From: Hyphomicrobiales bacterium | Lineage (GTDB): Bacteria > Pseudomonadota > Alphaproteobacteria > Rhizobiales > Xanthobacteraceae | Length of the DNA stretch: 64,000 nt | NCBI GenBank assembly: GCA_017305665.1 | Contig: JAFKKH010000022.1 | Location: 124,001 to 188,000, forward strand | Direction of reading: 5' to 3' | In this document: piece after piece, positions 17,779 through 26,884 of the stretch | Numbering within the stretch: position 1 is the first letter of the stretch | Layout: each line of letters opens with the position of its first letter | The notes under the pieces: generated by a model | Databases searched by the model: none | What the model saw: the letters and a program-made list of their open reading frames with translations, nothing else | Told to the model about the DNA's origin: nothing | Program-made: the position numbers and the translations under genes

Positions 17779-18098
17779 GTAACGCTCCTGACCCCCCACG
17801 CTTAAGCTGCCAGCATACGAAGCAGCTTGTGCCCGACATACTACAGGGAGCGTGACGGGATTGTGAAGAGCGCCGGCCAGGCTTTTCCTGAGCGCTTTAA
17901 GGCCGCTGAATTGGGCGCCGAGGGCCATCCGCCTCATTTGTTATGGCCTCATCTGTTGGCCACACTTGCAAATTAATTGCGGGAGTCGCTGGCCTGTAGC
18001 GCGCGACACAGCTAAACCGCCTTGAGGCTGGTCAACTGCCCGATCGTGCGATTCCGGCCTTCGCATCCGTCCTGCCGTCGATATCCCGGACCAGACAT
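17779..18098. other. Intergenic region between the HNH gene and the ClC gene
   Basis: No supported gene. The HNH frame stays open on the minus strand to 17937 but lacks family similarity. A short AT-richer patch near 17960-17985 (CACACTTGCAAATTAATTGC) may hold promoter elements for the divergent genes; no clean -35/-10 pair was identified. Confidence 0.5.
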
Positions 18099-19859
18099 AT
18101 GCTTGCAGGTTTTCGTTTCATTGAAGCCCCGCGGCGGCTCCGGGCCTTCGTGCGCGCCCATGAAGCGAGCCTGATCCTGCTGGCGGCGGTGATCGGAACC
18201 ATCGGCGGACTGGTGGTCGCGGCGATGGGAGCCGCCGTGCTGAAGCTGCACGAATGGTTGTTCGCCATTCCGGCCGGGGAGCATCTCTCCAGTCAGGACA
18301 AGGTCGATTCGCTGCGCGCCATCCTGGTGCCGAGCATCGGAGGGCTGCTGCTCGGCGGCGCCTTCCTGCTGCTGCTGCGCTGGCGGCCTGCGCGCGAGGT
18401 CGACCCCATCGAGGCCAACGCGCTGCACGGCGGGCGGATGTCGTTTCGCGGCAGCATCATCGTGGCGCTGCAGACGGTCTGGTCCAGCGGCGTCGGTGCG
18501 TCGGTCGGCCTCGAGGCCGGTTATACCCAGCTCGCCAGCGGTCTCGGCGCTTCGATCGGACGCGGCTTCCACCTGCGCCGCGCCGACCAGCGCATCATGG
18601 TCGGCTGCGGCGCGGCCGCCGCCATCGCCGGCGCCTTCGGCGCACCGTTGGCCGGCGCGTTCTATGCCTTCGAACTCGTGATCGGCGGCTATACCTCCGC
18701 GAGCCTGACGCCGGTCGGGGTCTCGGCGGTGATCGGCTATCTGATCGCGCACAATTTTCTGCCGATGTCGCTCGGGGTCGCCGTCGGGCCGTTCGGCGTG
18801 GTGTTCAGCCACGACCTTGCGATCGCGGCGCTGCTCGGCCTGTTCGCGGCGCTGACCGGCATCGGCATCATGTGCGGGGTCGCGCTGTGTGAGGCGGCGC
18901 TGACCAGCATCAAGATCGGGCCGCCGGTGCGGCTCGCGGTCGGCGGCCTGTGCGTGGGATTGCTGGCGCTGGTGACGCCGCAGGTGATGTCGTCGGGTCA
19001 CGGCGCGCTGTTCTATTCCGGCCTCGTGACCATGACCGTGGGCATGACGGCCACGGCATTCCTTCTGAAGTCGCTGGCCTCGATCATCTCGCTCGGCAGC
19101 GGTTTCCGCGGCGGCCTGTTTTTCGCAACGCTGTTTCTCGGGGCACTCGGCGGCCGGCTGTTCGCCGCCGGATTCGATTTTGCGTGGCCGGGCCTCGACC
19201 TCAATCCGAACATCTACGCCGTGATCGGCATGAGCGCGCTGTCGGCTTCGGTGATCGGCGGCCCGCTGACCATGTCGTTCATCGCGCTGGAATCCACCGG
19301 CAACCTCTGGCTGACCTCGGCGGTGCTGATCGCGGTGATCATCTCGACCCAGATTACCCGCGAGCTGTTCGGCTACTCGTTCGCCACCTGGCGCATGCAT
19401 CTGCGCGGCGAAACCATCCGCAGCGCCGCCGACGTCGGCTGGATCCGCGATCTCACGGTGAGGAGCATGATGCGGCCGGAGACCGTCACGGTCGATTCGA
19501 CCATGCCGATGGGGGAATTCCGCGAAAAATTTCCGCTCGGCTCCAAGAGCCAGGTCATCGCGGTGGATACGGAGGGCCGCTATGCGGGACTCGCGCTGGT
19601 CGCCGAAGCCTATACCCCCGAAGCCAGCGAGATCACCAATCTCGACAGCATCCTGCACTACAAGGATGTCGTCCTGCATCCGGCCATGAACATCCAGCAG
19701 GCGATCGCCGTGTTCGACGCGGCGGAAGCCGAAATGCTGGCGGTGGTCGAGGCCGACGGCGAAAAGCGCGCGGTCGGGGTTCTCAGCGAAGCTCACGCGA
19801 TGCGCCGCTATGCGGAAGAATCCGAGCGGCGACGGCGGGAAGTGGTGGGCGAGGTCTAA
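18099..19859 (+). CDS. ClC family chloride channel/transporter with C-terminal CBS region
   Basis: 586 residues. About 440 residues of membrane helices carry ClC motifs: SSGVGASVGLEAGYTQLAS, where the Glu of GLEAG matches the gating glutamate of GREGP, and GSGFRGGLFFATLFLGALGG, corresponding to GGIFAP. The C-terminal 130 residues (WIRDLTVRSMMRPETVTVD, ILHYKDVVLHPAMNIQQAI) form a CBS pair that could sense nucleotides. The filter motifs deviate from the E. coli exchanger, so ion specificity is uncertain. The cyclase gene starts 101 bp downstream on the same strand. Confidence 0.9.
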   Translation: MLAGFRFIEAPRRLRAFVRAHEASLILLAAVIGTIGGLVVAAMGAAVLKLHEWLFAIPAGEHLSSQDKVDSLRAILVPSIGGLLLGGAFLLLLRWRPAREVDPIEANALHGGRMSFRGSIIVALQTVWSSGVGASVGLEAGYTQLASGLGASIGRGFHLRRADQRIMVGCGAAAAIAGAFGAPLAGAFYAFELVIGGYTSASLTPVGVSAVIGYLIAHNFLPMSLGVAVGPFGVVFSHDLAIAALLGLFAALTGIGIMCGVALCEAALTSIKIGPPVRLAVGGLCVGLLALVTPQVMSSGHGALFYSGLVTMTVGMTATAFLLKSLASIISLGSGFRGGLFFATLFLGALGGRLFAAGFDFAWPGLDLNPNIYAVIGMSALSASVIGGPLTMSFIALESTGNLWLTSAVLIAVIISTQITRELFGYSFATWRMHLRGETIRSAADVGWIRDLTVRSMMRPETVTVDSTMPMGEFREKFPLGSKSQVIAVDTEGRYAGLALVAEAYTPEASEITNLDSILHYKDVVLHPAMNIQQAIAVFDAAEAEMLAVVEADGEKRAVGVLSEAHAMRRYAEESERRRREVVGEV

Positions 19860-19960
19860 CGCCGGTTCCCGCCGCTGGACGGGTGAAGTATGTATGAGGA
19901 GCCCTGCGTAACCGGTCGCCCGTTCCGGGCCGCCGGCGCCCTCATGCCGAGAACCGTCCC

Positions 19961-21556
19961 ATGACCGACGACGACGCCGCGAGCCGCAAGCCCGAAAACC
20001 TTCGCTTCCGCTGGCTGATGATGGGCGGACTCATCGTGATGCTGCTGGCGGCGTTGCCGCTTGCGGTGTGGCTCGACCTCTCGAGCCTCGGTGAGACCGC
20101 GCTGCGGCGGCAGGCCGCCGATCTCAATTCGGTGATCTCGAGCGTTCGCGCCTACTATGGCAGCAACGTGGTCGGCCGGGTGCTGGCGGCACACGGCAAG
20201 GAGACCCAGGTCGTTCACAACTATGAGGACATTCCCGGCGCGATCCCGATCCCGGCGACGCTGTCGCTCGAACTCGGCAAGGTGATCAGCGAACAGCAGC
20301 ACAACATCACCTATCGCTTCGTCTCGGACTATCCGTTCAAGAACCGCGCGCCGCACCCGCTCGACGCATTCGAGAAGGATGCGCTGAAGTCGCTGCGCGC
20401 CGATCCCAAGCAGAAAATCGTCCAGGCCAGGCGGTCGCTGTTCAGTGACGACGTGCGTCTGGTCGCCCCGATCATGATGGGAGCGGCCTGCGTGAGCTGC
20501 CACAATACGCATCCCGAAAGCCAGAAGCGCGACTGGAAGGTGGGCGACGTTCGCGGCATTCAGGAGGTCGAGATCACGCAGCCGATCGCGGCGAACCTGT
20601 TCTCGTTCAAGTTCCTGCTGGCCTATTTCGCGCTGGCGGCGATTTGTGGCGTCTCGTTCCTGGCGGTGCAGCGCCGTCAGGCCCGGCAGATCGCGGGCAT
20701 GAATCGCGAACTGGAATCGGCCAACGAGTTTCTCGCCGGCCTCTCCATGAAGATTTCGCGCTATATCTCGCCGCAGATCTACAAAAGTATCTTCAGCGGG
20801 CAGCGTGACGTCGCGATCCACACCGAGCGCAAGAAGCTGACGATCTTCTTTTCCGACATCCAGAATTTCACCGCGACCACCGAGCGGCTGCAGCCCGAGC
20901 AGATCACCCAGCTCCTGAACGAGTATTTCACCGAGATGTCGGCGATCGCCCATCAATACGGCGGCACCATCGACAAGTTCATCGGCGACGCCATGCTGAT
21001 CTTCTTCGGGGATCCCGAGACCAAGGGGGAGAAGGCCGATGCGCAGGCCTGCGTGCGCATGGCCTGGGACATGCAGCGTCGTCTGGTCGAACTCAACGCG
21101 AAATGGCGCGCCGCCGGCATCGAGCAGCCGTTCCGCGCCCGCATGGGCATCAATTCCGGATACTGCAACGTCGGCAATTTCGGCAGCACCGACCGCATGG
21201 ACTACACGATCATCGGCGCCGAGGCCAATCTCGCCGCGCGGCTGCAGGCGGTCGCCGAGCCCGGCGGCATCGTGCTGTCGTTCGAGACGTTTGCGCTGGT
21301 GCGCGACGCGGTGGAGGCCGATCCGCTGCCGCCGATCACCATGAAGGGCATCAGCCGCGACGTGGTGCCCTATGCCGTGACCCGCCTGATCGATGCCGAT
21401 GCCGAGCGCGACGGCGTGGTGATCGAGCGCATGGCGGGGCTGGATATCTTCCTCGATCCGGCGATGGTCGATATGCGCGATACCGAGCGGGTGCGGTCGA
21501 TCCTCGCGAGCGCGCTCGCCGCGCTGGAGCATCGTTTGCCGAAAGCGGCGACGTAG
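19961..21556 (+). CDS. Membrane adenylate/guanylate cyclase with periplasmic c-haem (DUF3365/Tll0287-like) sensor
   Basis: 531 residues. Helix 1 is at about 17-38, the periplasmic domain 40-212, helix 2 at about 216-236 and a class III cyclase domain at about 280-430. The sensor is of the DUF3365 type with a CVSCH haem-c attachment motif at 177-181. The cyclase keeps the metal Asp residues (FFSDIQNFT, D299; GDAMLIFFG, D343), Lys339 for purine recognition (TIDKFIGD) and the GAEANLAARL helix with Asn and Arg, so it should be active, more likely on ATP. It may couple periplasmic redox, NO or O2 state to cAMP. Export of the haem domain needs the Ccm system, not seen here. Confidence 0.9.
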   Translation: MTDDDAASRKPENLRFRWLMMGGLIVMLLAALPLAVWLDLSSLGETALRRQAADLNSVISSVRAYYGSNVVGRVLAAHGKETQVVHNYEDIPGAIPIPATLSLELGKVISEQQHNITYRFVSDYPFKNRAPHPLDAFEKDALKSLRADPKQKIVQARRSLFSDDVRLVAPIMMGAACVSCHNTHPESQKRDWKVGDVRGIQEVEITQPIAANLFSFKFLLAYFALAAICGVSFLAVQRRQARQIAGMNRELESANEFLAGLSMKISRYISPQIYKSIFSGQRDVAIHTERKKLTIFFSDIQNFTATTERLQPEQITQLLNEYFTEMSAIAHQYGGTIDKFIGDAMLIFFGDPETKGEKADAQACVRMAWDMQRRLVELNAKWRAAGIEQPFRARMGINSGYCNVGNFGSTDRMDYTIIGAEANLAARLQAVAEPGGIVLSFETFALVRDAVEADPLPPITMKGISRDVVPYAVTRLIDADAERDGVVIERMAGLDIFLDPAMVDMRDTERVRSILASALAALEHRLPKAAT

Positions 21557-21572
21557 CGAGACCGACATTGCC

Positions 21573-21695
21573 GTCATTCCGGACGCCGCGTCAGTGGCGA
21601 TCCGGAATCCATAGTCCCTGCAGTGGTTATGGATTCCGGGCTCGCGCTGTCGGTGCGAACGCTGCGCGTTCGTCGCCCGCGCGCCCCGGAATGAC
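21573..21695. repeat. Palindromic intergenic repeat, copy 1
   Basis: Bounded by GTCATTCCGG and its reverse complement CCGGAATGAC, with inner inverted arms ATCCGGAATCCATAGTCCCTG and TGGTTATGGATTCCGGGCTCG. A second copy lies at 22700-22796. It is of the short palindromic element kind scattered between genes in Bradyrhizobium-type genomes. It lies between the cyclase and the NHL protein, two convergent genes. Confidence 0.85.
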
Positions 21696-21706
21696 GAAGA
21701 ACAAAG

Positions 21707-22675
21707 CTAGTTACGTATCCGCTCCAGCTTCTGCAGGCAGCGCACGACAGGCGGCATCGGGGTGTCCGGAAAACTTACCTTCCAGTTGGTGACGCCGACC
21801 TCGCCGACATAGATGTCGCCGTGCGAATCCAGCGCCAGTCCATGCGGCGCGAGGAATTTCCCGGTCTCGAGCCCCGCGCCGGTCTCGCCGCCGAGCCGCG
21901 CGATGCGCTGGCCCTTGGCGTCGACGATCGTCAGGCGCGGGCCGAGATTGGGCACGTTGAGATTGACCGGCATGCCGGGGCCGAGTTCGCCGACGATGAA
22001 GGTCGGATTTTTTGCATCCCCGCAGCGGCACAGCGCGCAGGGCCGGTGCAGGTTGTTCCACTGGGTCTCGTACTTGCCGTTGCCGTCGAACACCTGCACG
22101 CGGTGGTTCTCGCGGTCCGCGACATAGATCCAGCCGTCCGCGTCGGTGACGATGTTGTGCACGATGTTGAACTGGCCGGGATCGCTGCCCGGCTCGCCCC
22201 AGGTCTTGATCAGCTTGCCGTCGGGTGTGAACTTGTGCACGCAGGCATTGCCGTAGCCATCGGACACGTAGATGTCGCCGCGCGGCGACAGCGCGGTGTG
22301 GGTGCAGCGATGGAACGGCTCGCCGCTCATGTAGGGCGCGAGCTTGTTTGGAATGCCGATGGTGAGCAGCACCTTGCCCTCGGGCGAGCACTTGCGCACC
22401 GTGTGATCGCCGTCGTCGGTGCAATAGAGATTGTCGTCGCTGTCGATATGCAAACCGTGGGCGCGCTTGAACAGACCTTCACCCCAGGTCCGCAACACGT
22501 TGCCATTGCGATCGAACACCACCATCGGATGCGCGCCGCGATTGAAGGCATAGATGCGGTCCTTGCTGTCGACGGCAACGGCGGCGACGTCCGTGAGATT
22601 CCAGCCCTCCGGCAGCTTCGCCCAGTTCTCCACCACGCGATAGCGATGCTCACCTGAACCGAGGATGGTGGGCAT
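21707..22675 (-). CDS. NHL-repeat beta-propeller protein (peptidylglycine amidating lyase-like)
   Basis: 322 residues composed of NHL repeats, for example DVAAVAVDSKDRIYAFNRG, RAHGLHIDSDDNLYCTDDG, GDIYVSDGYGNACVHKFT and GWIYVADRENHRVQVFDGNG. The repeat series resembles the propeller of peptidyl-alpha-hydroxyglycine alpha-amidating lyase, but enzyme activity is not shown. No signal peptide. It stands downstream of a flavin monooxygenase on the same strand, with a palindromic repeat in the gap, and may share its transcript. A copy of the repeat sits on either side of this gene. Confidence 0.82.
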   Translation of the reverse strand: MPTILGSGEHRYRVVENWAKLPEGWNLTDVAAVAVDSKDRIYAFNRGAHPMVVFDRNGNVLRTWGEGLFKRAHGLHIDSDDNLYCTDDGDHTVRKCSPEGKVLLTIGIPNKLAPYMSGEPFHRCTHTALSPRGDIYVSDGYGNACVHKFTPDGKLIKTWGEPGSDPGQFNIVHNIVTDADGWIYVADRENHRVQVFDGNGKYETQWNNLHRPCALCRCGDAKNPTFIVGELGPGMPVNLNVPNLGPRLTIVDAKGQRIARLGGETGAGLETGKFLAPHGLALDSHGDIYVGEVGVTNWKVSFPDTPMPPVVRCLQKLERIRN

Positions 22676-22699
22676 GGGGATTCTCCCTCAATTTGAAGT

Positions 22700-22796
22700 G
22701 TCATTCCGGGACACGCCCCTTGGCGCAGGCCCGGAATCCATAATCCCTGCTGTGGTTATGGATTCCGGGCTCGTGCTTCGCACGCCCCGGAATGAC
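22700..22796. repeat. Palindromic intergenic repeat, copy 2
   Basis: Same element as 21573-21695 but shorter: GTCATTCCGG at the left end, CCGGAATGAC at the right end, and the shared inner unit CCGGAATCCATAATCCCTGC followed by GTGGTTATGGATTCCGGGCT. It could fold into one long stem. It separates the NHL gene from the upstream monooxygenase gene. Confidence 0.85.
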
Positions 22797-22834
22797 GAGG
22801 TTGGTGAAATTGCGCGACAAATATCAGGTGTTCG

Positions 22835-24592
22835 TCAAGATGGGCGTCCCAGTAACCCCGCCTCGATCGCCTTGATCTGCAGCGCCAGATACTTCGAATT
22901 GATGCGGCATTGCGCGAGGCTGCCGGCGATGAACCACAGTCCCGCCTGCGGCGTGCGCATGTACATGTTGCGCAACTCCTGGCCGTCGCCAAAGCCCCAG
23001 ATCGGGCCGACGCGGTCGGCGACCGCATCGCCGAACAGCTTGCGCACCAGAACTTCCTGCCCCTTGTAGCCGGTGGCGAGCACAATCAGGTCGGCCTCGA
23101 TGGTCTCGCCGTCGGTCATGCGCGCGCCGCCGGCGGTGAATTCGGCGACATCGGCGAACTGCTTCAGCGCGATCTCGCCGCGCACGATCATGTCGGAGCA
23201 ACCGACGTTGAAATAGTAGCCGCCGCCGCGGATCAGATACTTGTATTGCCAGCCGGTGCCGTCATAGCCGTCGTCGAGCCGGAAGCCCTTCGCCGTGAGG
23301 CCGTCGAGCAGCGCCTTGTCGAGCTCCTTGGACTGGATGGTGAGAAGCTGATGGCCCTTGCGGCCGAGCGGCGTCGGCATCGAGGTCGCGATCAGGTCGT
23401 TGTCGTCGAGCGTGCCCTCGTTATAGATCGCATAGGCGAGTTGCGCCGATGGCTCGATGTTGGTGACGAGGGTGGACGAGCGCTGCAGCATGGTGACATG
23501 CGCACCGCTGGAGCAGAGGTCCTGCGCGATGTCGTGGCCGCTGTTGCCGGTGCCGATCACGATGGCATTCTTGCCGCGCCATGGTTCGCCGTCCTGATAG
23601 CGGCCGGAGTGGATGATCTCGCCCTTGAAGTTTTTCAGCGATGGAATGTCCGGTAGGTTGGGAATGCCGCTGACGCCGGTCGCCATCACCACGTGGCGCG
23701 GATGCAGGATGCGCTCGGCGCCGTTGCGCTTGAGCCGGACCGTCCAGCGTCCGTCACTGTCGTCGTAGCTGCCGCCCAGGAATTCCGTCGACGTCCAGAA
23801 GTTCAGCTCCATGGCCTCGACATAGGCCTCGAACCAGTTGGCGAGCTTGTCCTTCGGGATGTAGGTCGGCCAGTTCGGTGGAAACGGCATGTAGGGCAGG
23901 TGATTGACCTGCACCTGATTGTGCAGCGTCAGCGCGTGGTAGCGCTTGCGCCAGTTGTCGCCGATGCGCTCCTCGCGATCGGCGATCAGCGTATCAATTC
24001 CAAGTTGCGCGAGCCGCGCCGCGATGGTGAGGCCGGCCTGTCCGCCGCCGACCACCAGCACGTCGGGATCGCGGTCGGCATATTCGGCGGCGGCCTGACG
24101 CAGATCGAGCCAGTTGGGTCCGCGAAAGTCCCGTGAATAGACTTCGCCGCGCGGACGCTCGCGGCCGAGTCTCTCCTCATGGCCCTTGATCTCGTCGAGC
24201 GCGGTCAGCAACGTCCACGCTTTTGGCGTGCCGTTCTCATCGGGGATCAAACGGACGATGCCGCTGCCGCGTCCTTGCGCCGTCTCGAAAATGATGATCG
24301 CCTCGATGGCGCTGGTACCGGCGCGGGTGATCTGCCGCGGCGGCGCGCGGTCGGGCGCGATCCGGACATTTGTAAGCCGGGCCTTGCGCGCCAGCGATGC
24401 GAAGGCCGGGATGATCTCGTCCGCGCCACAGAGGGTGGTGAACGTCCACGTCAGCGCCAGCACGTCGCGCCAGTAGCTGTCGGACTGAAACAGCGGCTTC
24501 AGCCGCGCCTCGCTGCCGGCCGCCAGGGCCTCGTTGAATTGCGCCAGCCAGGCTTCGGTCGTGGCAGCCGCGGTGTCGGTTCGGTCCAGCAT
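22835..24592 (-). CDS. Flavin-containing monooxygenase with N-terminal SnoaL-like domain
   Basis: 585 residues. Residues about 1-150 look like an NTF2/SnoaL fold (AWLAQFNEALAAGSEARLKP, YWRDVLALTWTFTTLCG). An FAD-binding Rossmann motif VLVVGGGQAGLTIAARLA follows at about 180. Further on are the NADPH site VIGTGNSGHDIAQDL and the ATG-type motif DLIVLATGYKGQE, the order expected for class B flavin monooxygenases. It should oxygenate a carbonyl, amine or sulfur compound with NADPH and O2; the substrate is unknown. The start at 24592 fits the fold. It is divergent from a GMC oxidoreductase across 265 bp with no gene, an arrangement suggesting one catabolic or tailoring pathway. Confidence 0.88.
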   Translation of the reverse strand: MLDRTDTAAATTEAWLAQFNEALAAGSEARLKPLFQSDSYWRDVLALTWTFTTLCGADEIIPAFASLARKARLTNVRIAPDRAPPRQITRAGTSAIEAIIIFETAQGRGSGIVRLIPDENGTPKAWTLLTALDEIKGHEERLGRERPRGEVYSRDFRGPNWLDLRQAAAEYADRDPDVLVVGGGQAGLTIAARLAQLGIDTLIADREERIGDNWRKRYHALTLHNQVQVNHLPYMPFPPNWPTYIPKDKLANWFEAYVEAMELNFWTSTEFLGGSYDDSDGRWTVRLKRNGAERILHPRHVVMATGVSGIPNLPDIPSLKNFKGEIIHSGRYQDGEPWRGKNAIVIGTGNSGHDIAQDLCSSGAHVTMLQRSSTLVTNIEPSAQLAYAIYNEGTLDDNDLIATSMPTPLGRKGHQLLTIQSKELDKALLDGLTAKGFRLDDGYDGTGWQYKYLIRGGGYYFNVGCSDMIVRGEIALKQFADVAEFTAGGARMTDGETIEADLIVLATGYKGQEVLVRKLFGDAVADRVGPIWGFGDGQELRNMYMRTPQAGLWFIAGSLAQCRINSKYLALQIKAIEAGLLGRPS

Positions 24593-24857
24593 GCGTGCGT
24601 TCCGTCAAAGCCGTCGAGTGGTCTGCTGCGCACTATGTTGCGAAAGTCCGCTCGAATCCACTCAACTGGATGCAGGGCAGGGTCCATGCCGCGCTGCAAG
24701 ATGTCGCGGCGATCGTACCGCATTGCGTCACGCAGAATTCGGCAATGCATTGGTTCGCTGTTCCAGTTTCGGAGTATTCACGATGCTTTTTTCACAATAA
24801 GAAATTTGCTTCTCTCGTTACCGCGGTTACGCTCGCGCATCGCACCACAGGATTCCC

Positions 24858-26498
24858 ATGGATACGTTTGATTATGTGATCGTCGGTGCCGGCTCCGCCG
24901 GATGCGTGCTGGCCAATCGCCTGAGCGAGGATCCCGGAACCAGCATCTGCGTGCTCGAGGCGGGACCGCGCGACTGGCATCCCTACATCCATCTGCCGGC
25001 GGGGTTCATCAAGACCTTCCACATGCGCAGCATCAATTGGGCCTACCAGCAGGAGGTGGGCCCGTGGACCGGCGGCCGCAGCATCTATGCGCCGCGCGGC
25101 AAGACGCTCGGCGGTTCGTCGTCGATCAACGGCCACATCTACAATCGCGGCCAGCGCCAGGATTTCGACACCTGGGCGCAACTCGGTAATCGCGGCTGGG
25201 GCTATCCGGACGTGCTGCCGTACTTCAAGCGGCTGGAGAGCCGGATCGGCGAGGGCGAGGATACCTATCGCGGCCGCGACGGCAGCCTCACCGTCACCAC
25301 CATGGATTGGCGCGATCCGCTGTGCGAGGCGTTCATGGCGGGCGCCCAGAGCCTCGGCATTCCCCGCAACCCCGATTACAACGGCGCCATTCAGGAAGGC
25401 GTCTCCTACGCCCAGCGCACGATCCGCAATGGCCTGCGCGTCAGCGCTGCCACCGCGTTCCTCAATCCTGCGATGAAGCGGCCCAATGTTCACGTGCGGA
25501 CCCACGCGCACGCGACCGGCATCGTGTTCGAGGGCAAGCGCGCCGTCGGCGTGCGTTATGCGCGCGGCGGCAAGGGCGGCACCAGCCATGAGGTGCGCGC
25601 GCGCAAGGAGGTCATTCTCTCCGGCGGTACCTATAACTCGCCGCAACTGCTGCAACTGTCAGGCGTCGGTTCGCCGGAACTGCTGCAATCGCTCGGCATC
25701 GAGGTGCGTCATGCGCTGCCGGGTGTCGGCGAGGGGCTGCAGGATCATTACGCGCCGCGTTCGGTCGCGCGCGTCAAGAGCATCAAGACCATCAACGAAA
25801 TGCGGCGCGGCCTCGGCCTCGTCAAGGAAGTCCTCAAATGGGCGACGACTCGGCGCGGCCTGCTCTCGCTGTCGCCGACCATGGTCTACTGCTTCTGGCA
25901 TTCGGGCGAGACCACTGAAAGTTCCGATCTGCAACTCACCTTCACGCCGGCGTCGTACAAGGAAGGCGTGCAAGGTCAACTCGAGGACGAGCCCGGCATG
26001 ACGGTCGCGTCATGGCAGCAGCGGCCCGAGAGTCGCGGTTACGTTCGTGCGCGCTCGTCCGATCCGTTCGCGCCGCCGATTATCCAGACCAATTACCTGG
26101 TCGAGGAACTGGATCGCCGCGTTGTCGTCGCCGGCATGAAGCTCGCGCGGCGATTGCTCGCCTCCGCGCCGCTCGCGCCGTATTACGCCTACGAAGATTT
26201 TCCAGGCCCCGGCGTGCAGAGCGACGACGAATTCCTCGCCGCCGCCACTGAGCGTGGCACCACCACGTTCCATCCCGGCTGCACCTGCCGAATGGGTCCC
26301 GCGGACAGTTCATGGGCTGTGGTGGACGATCAGTTGCGGGTGCATGGCCTCGAAGGCCTGCGCGTGATCGATGCTTCGATCATGCCGCGGATGATCTCCG
26401 CCAACCTCAACGCCTCGACCCTGATGATCGCCGACAAGGCCTCGGACATGATCCGTGGCCGCACGCCGCTGGAAGCGCAGGTTCTGGCGGCGAACTGA
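24858..26498 (+). CDS. GMC family FAD-dependent oxidoreductase (choline dehydrogenase-like)
   Basis: 546 residues. FAD motif YVIVGAGSAGCVLANRLSED at the N-terminus, the GMC signature GKTLGGSSSINGHIYNRG, the second signature SGGTYNSPQLLQLSGVGSPE, and the C-terminal TFHPGCTCRMG and ISANLNASTLMIADKAS regions. Oxidises an alcohol with FAD; choline versus other alcohols cannot be told apart by eye. Likely acts with the divergent monooxygenase. It is followed by the small double-glycine peptide gene 147 bp further on, on the same strand. Confidence 0.9.
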   Translation: MDTFDYVIVGAGSAGCVLANRLSEDPGTSICVLEAGPRDWHPYIHLPAGFIKTFHMRSINWAYQQEVGPWTGGRSIYAPRGKTLGGSSSINGHIYNRGQRQDFDTWAQLGNRGWGYPDVLPYFKRLESRIGEGEDTYRGRDGSLTVTTMDWRDPLCEAFMAGAQSLGIPRNPDYNGAIQEGVSYAQRTIRNGLRVSAATAFLNPAMKRPNVHVRTHAHATGIVFEGKRAVGVRYARGGKGGTSHEVRARKEVILSGGTYNSPQLLQLSGVGSPELLQSLGIEVRHALPGVGEGLQDHYAPRSVARVKSIKTINEMRRGLGLVKEVLKWATTRRGLLSLSPTMVYCFWHSGETTESSDLQLTFTPASYKEGVQGQLEDEPGMTVASWQQRPESRGYVRARSSDPFAPPIIQTNYLVEELDRRVVVAGMKLARRLLASAPLAPYYAYEDFPGPGVQSDDEFLAAATERGTTTFHPGCTCRMGPADSSWAVVDDQLRVHGLEGLRVIDASIMPRMISANLNASTLMIADKASDMIRGRTPLEAQVLAAN

Positions 26499-26543
26499 GC
26501 CTGCAGTTTCCTCGTGTGATCTCGCGCACGCCGCCGCGTCTTC

Positions 26544-26557
26544 GTGATTTCGGTCAC
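26544..26557. promoter_or_regulatory. CRP/FNR-type palindrome upstream of peptide gene 1
   Basis: GTGATTTCGGTCAC, an exact GTGA-N6-TCAC palindrome followed by GG, ending 88 bp before the first peptide start. The CRP consensus is TGTGA-N6-TCACA. A matching element sits at almost the same distance before the second peptide gene. Function as an operator is inferred. Confidence 0.55.
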
Positions 26558-26645
26558 GGAGCGCAGCGGCCGCTTGGGTCAAAGTCCTCTCACGGCACAG
26601 GCGAACCATTCCGGTCCGCAGGCCACCAGACAAGGGAGAACTGAT

Positions 26646-26831
26646 ATGACCCGGACATCCGATTTCAACGGTAATGACCTGCGCGCGCTGAACGATGCCG
26701 AGCTGGAGCAGGTCTCCGGCGGTATCTATGACGACGGCGGCTGCATCCATCTTCCGACCATCGGCCCGGTCGAGCCGCCGGCGCCGTGGACCTTCAAGGA
26801 CGTGTTCGCGAAGTACACCATCGGCCGCTGA
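26646..26831 (+). CDS. Small peptide 1 with double-glycine secretion leader (bacteriocin-like)
   Basis: 61 residues. Residues 1-26 end LRALNDAELEQVSGG, which fits the class II leader consensus LSxxELxxIxGG cut after Gly-Gly by C39 peptidases. The predicted mature part is 35 residues: it starts IYDDGGCIH, has one Cys, an IGPV motif, a proline-rich PVEPPAP stretch and a basic aromatic end. AAGGGAGAACTGAT gives a good ribosome site for ATG 26646; the ORF in frame upstream has no leader logic. The gene has its own hairpin terminator. No named family recognised; no exporter in the window. Confidence 0.75.
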   Translation: MTRTSDFNGNDLRALNDAELEQVSGGIYDDGGCIHLPTIGPVEPPAPWTFKDVFAKYTIGR

Positions 26832-26854
26832 GCCGATTTGCATCGTTGCATCTG

Positions 26855-26884
26855 AAGAGCTGGCGCTCGCGCCGGCTCTTTTCA
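26855..26884 (+). terminator. Rho-independent terminator after peptide gene 1
   Basis: AAGAGCTGGCG, a CTCG loop, CGCCGGCTCTT, then TTC. The stem is 11 bp with one G-T wobble, followed by a short T run. It is 23 bp after the stop codon, so peptide 1 is a separate transcription unit from peptide 2. Confidence 0.75.

Noticed and set aside
17779-17937. N-terminal extension of the HNH gene
   Set aside because: Frame stays open but has no family similarity; TTG 17778 has a ribosome site at the start of the conserved domain.
18012-19796. 594-codon minus-strand open frame, and similar long frames at 4064-5245, 19856-21577, 28120-30015 and 42407-44614
   Set aside because: All are mirror frames of clear plus-strand genes in GC-rich DNA; their translations are Arg/Asp/His-rich and match no family.
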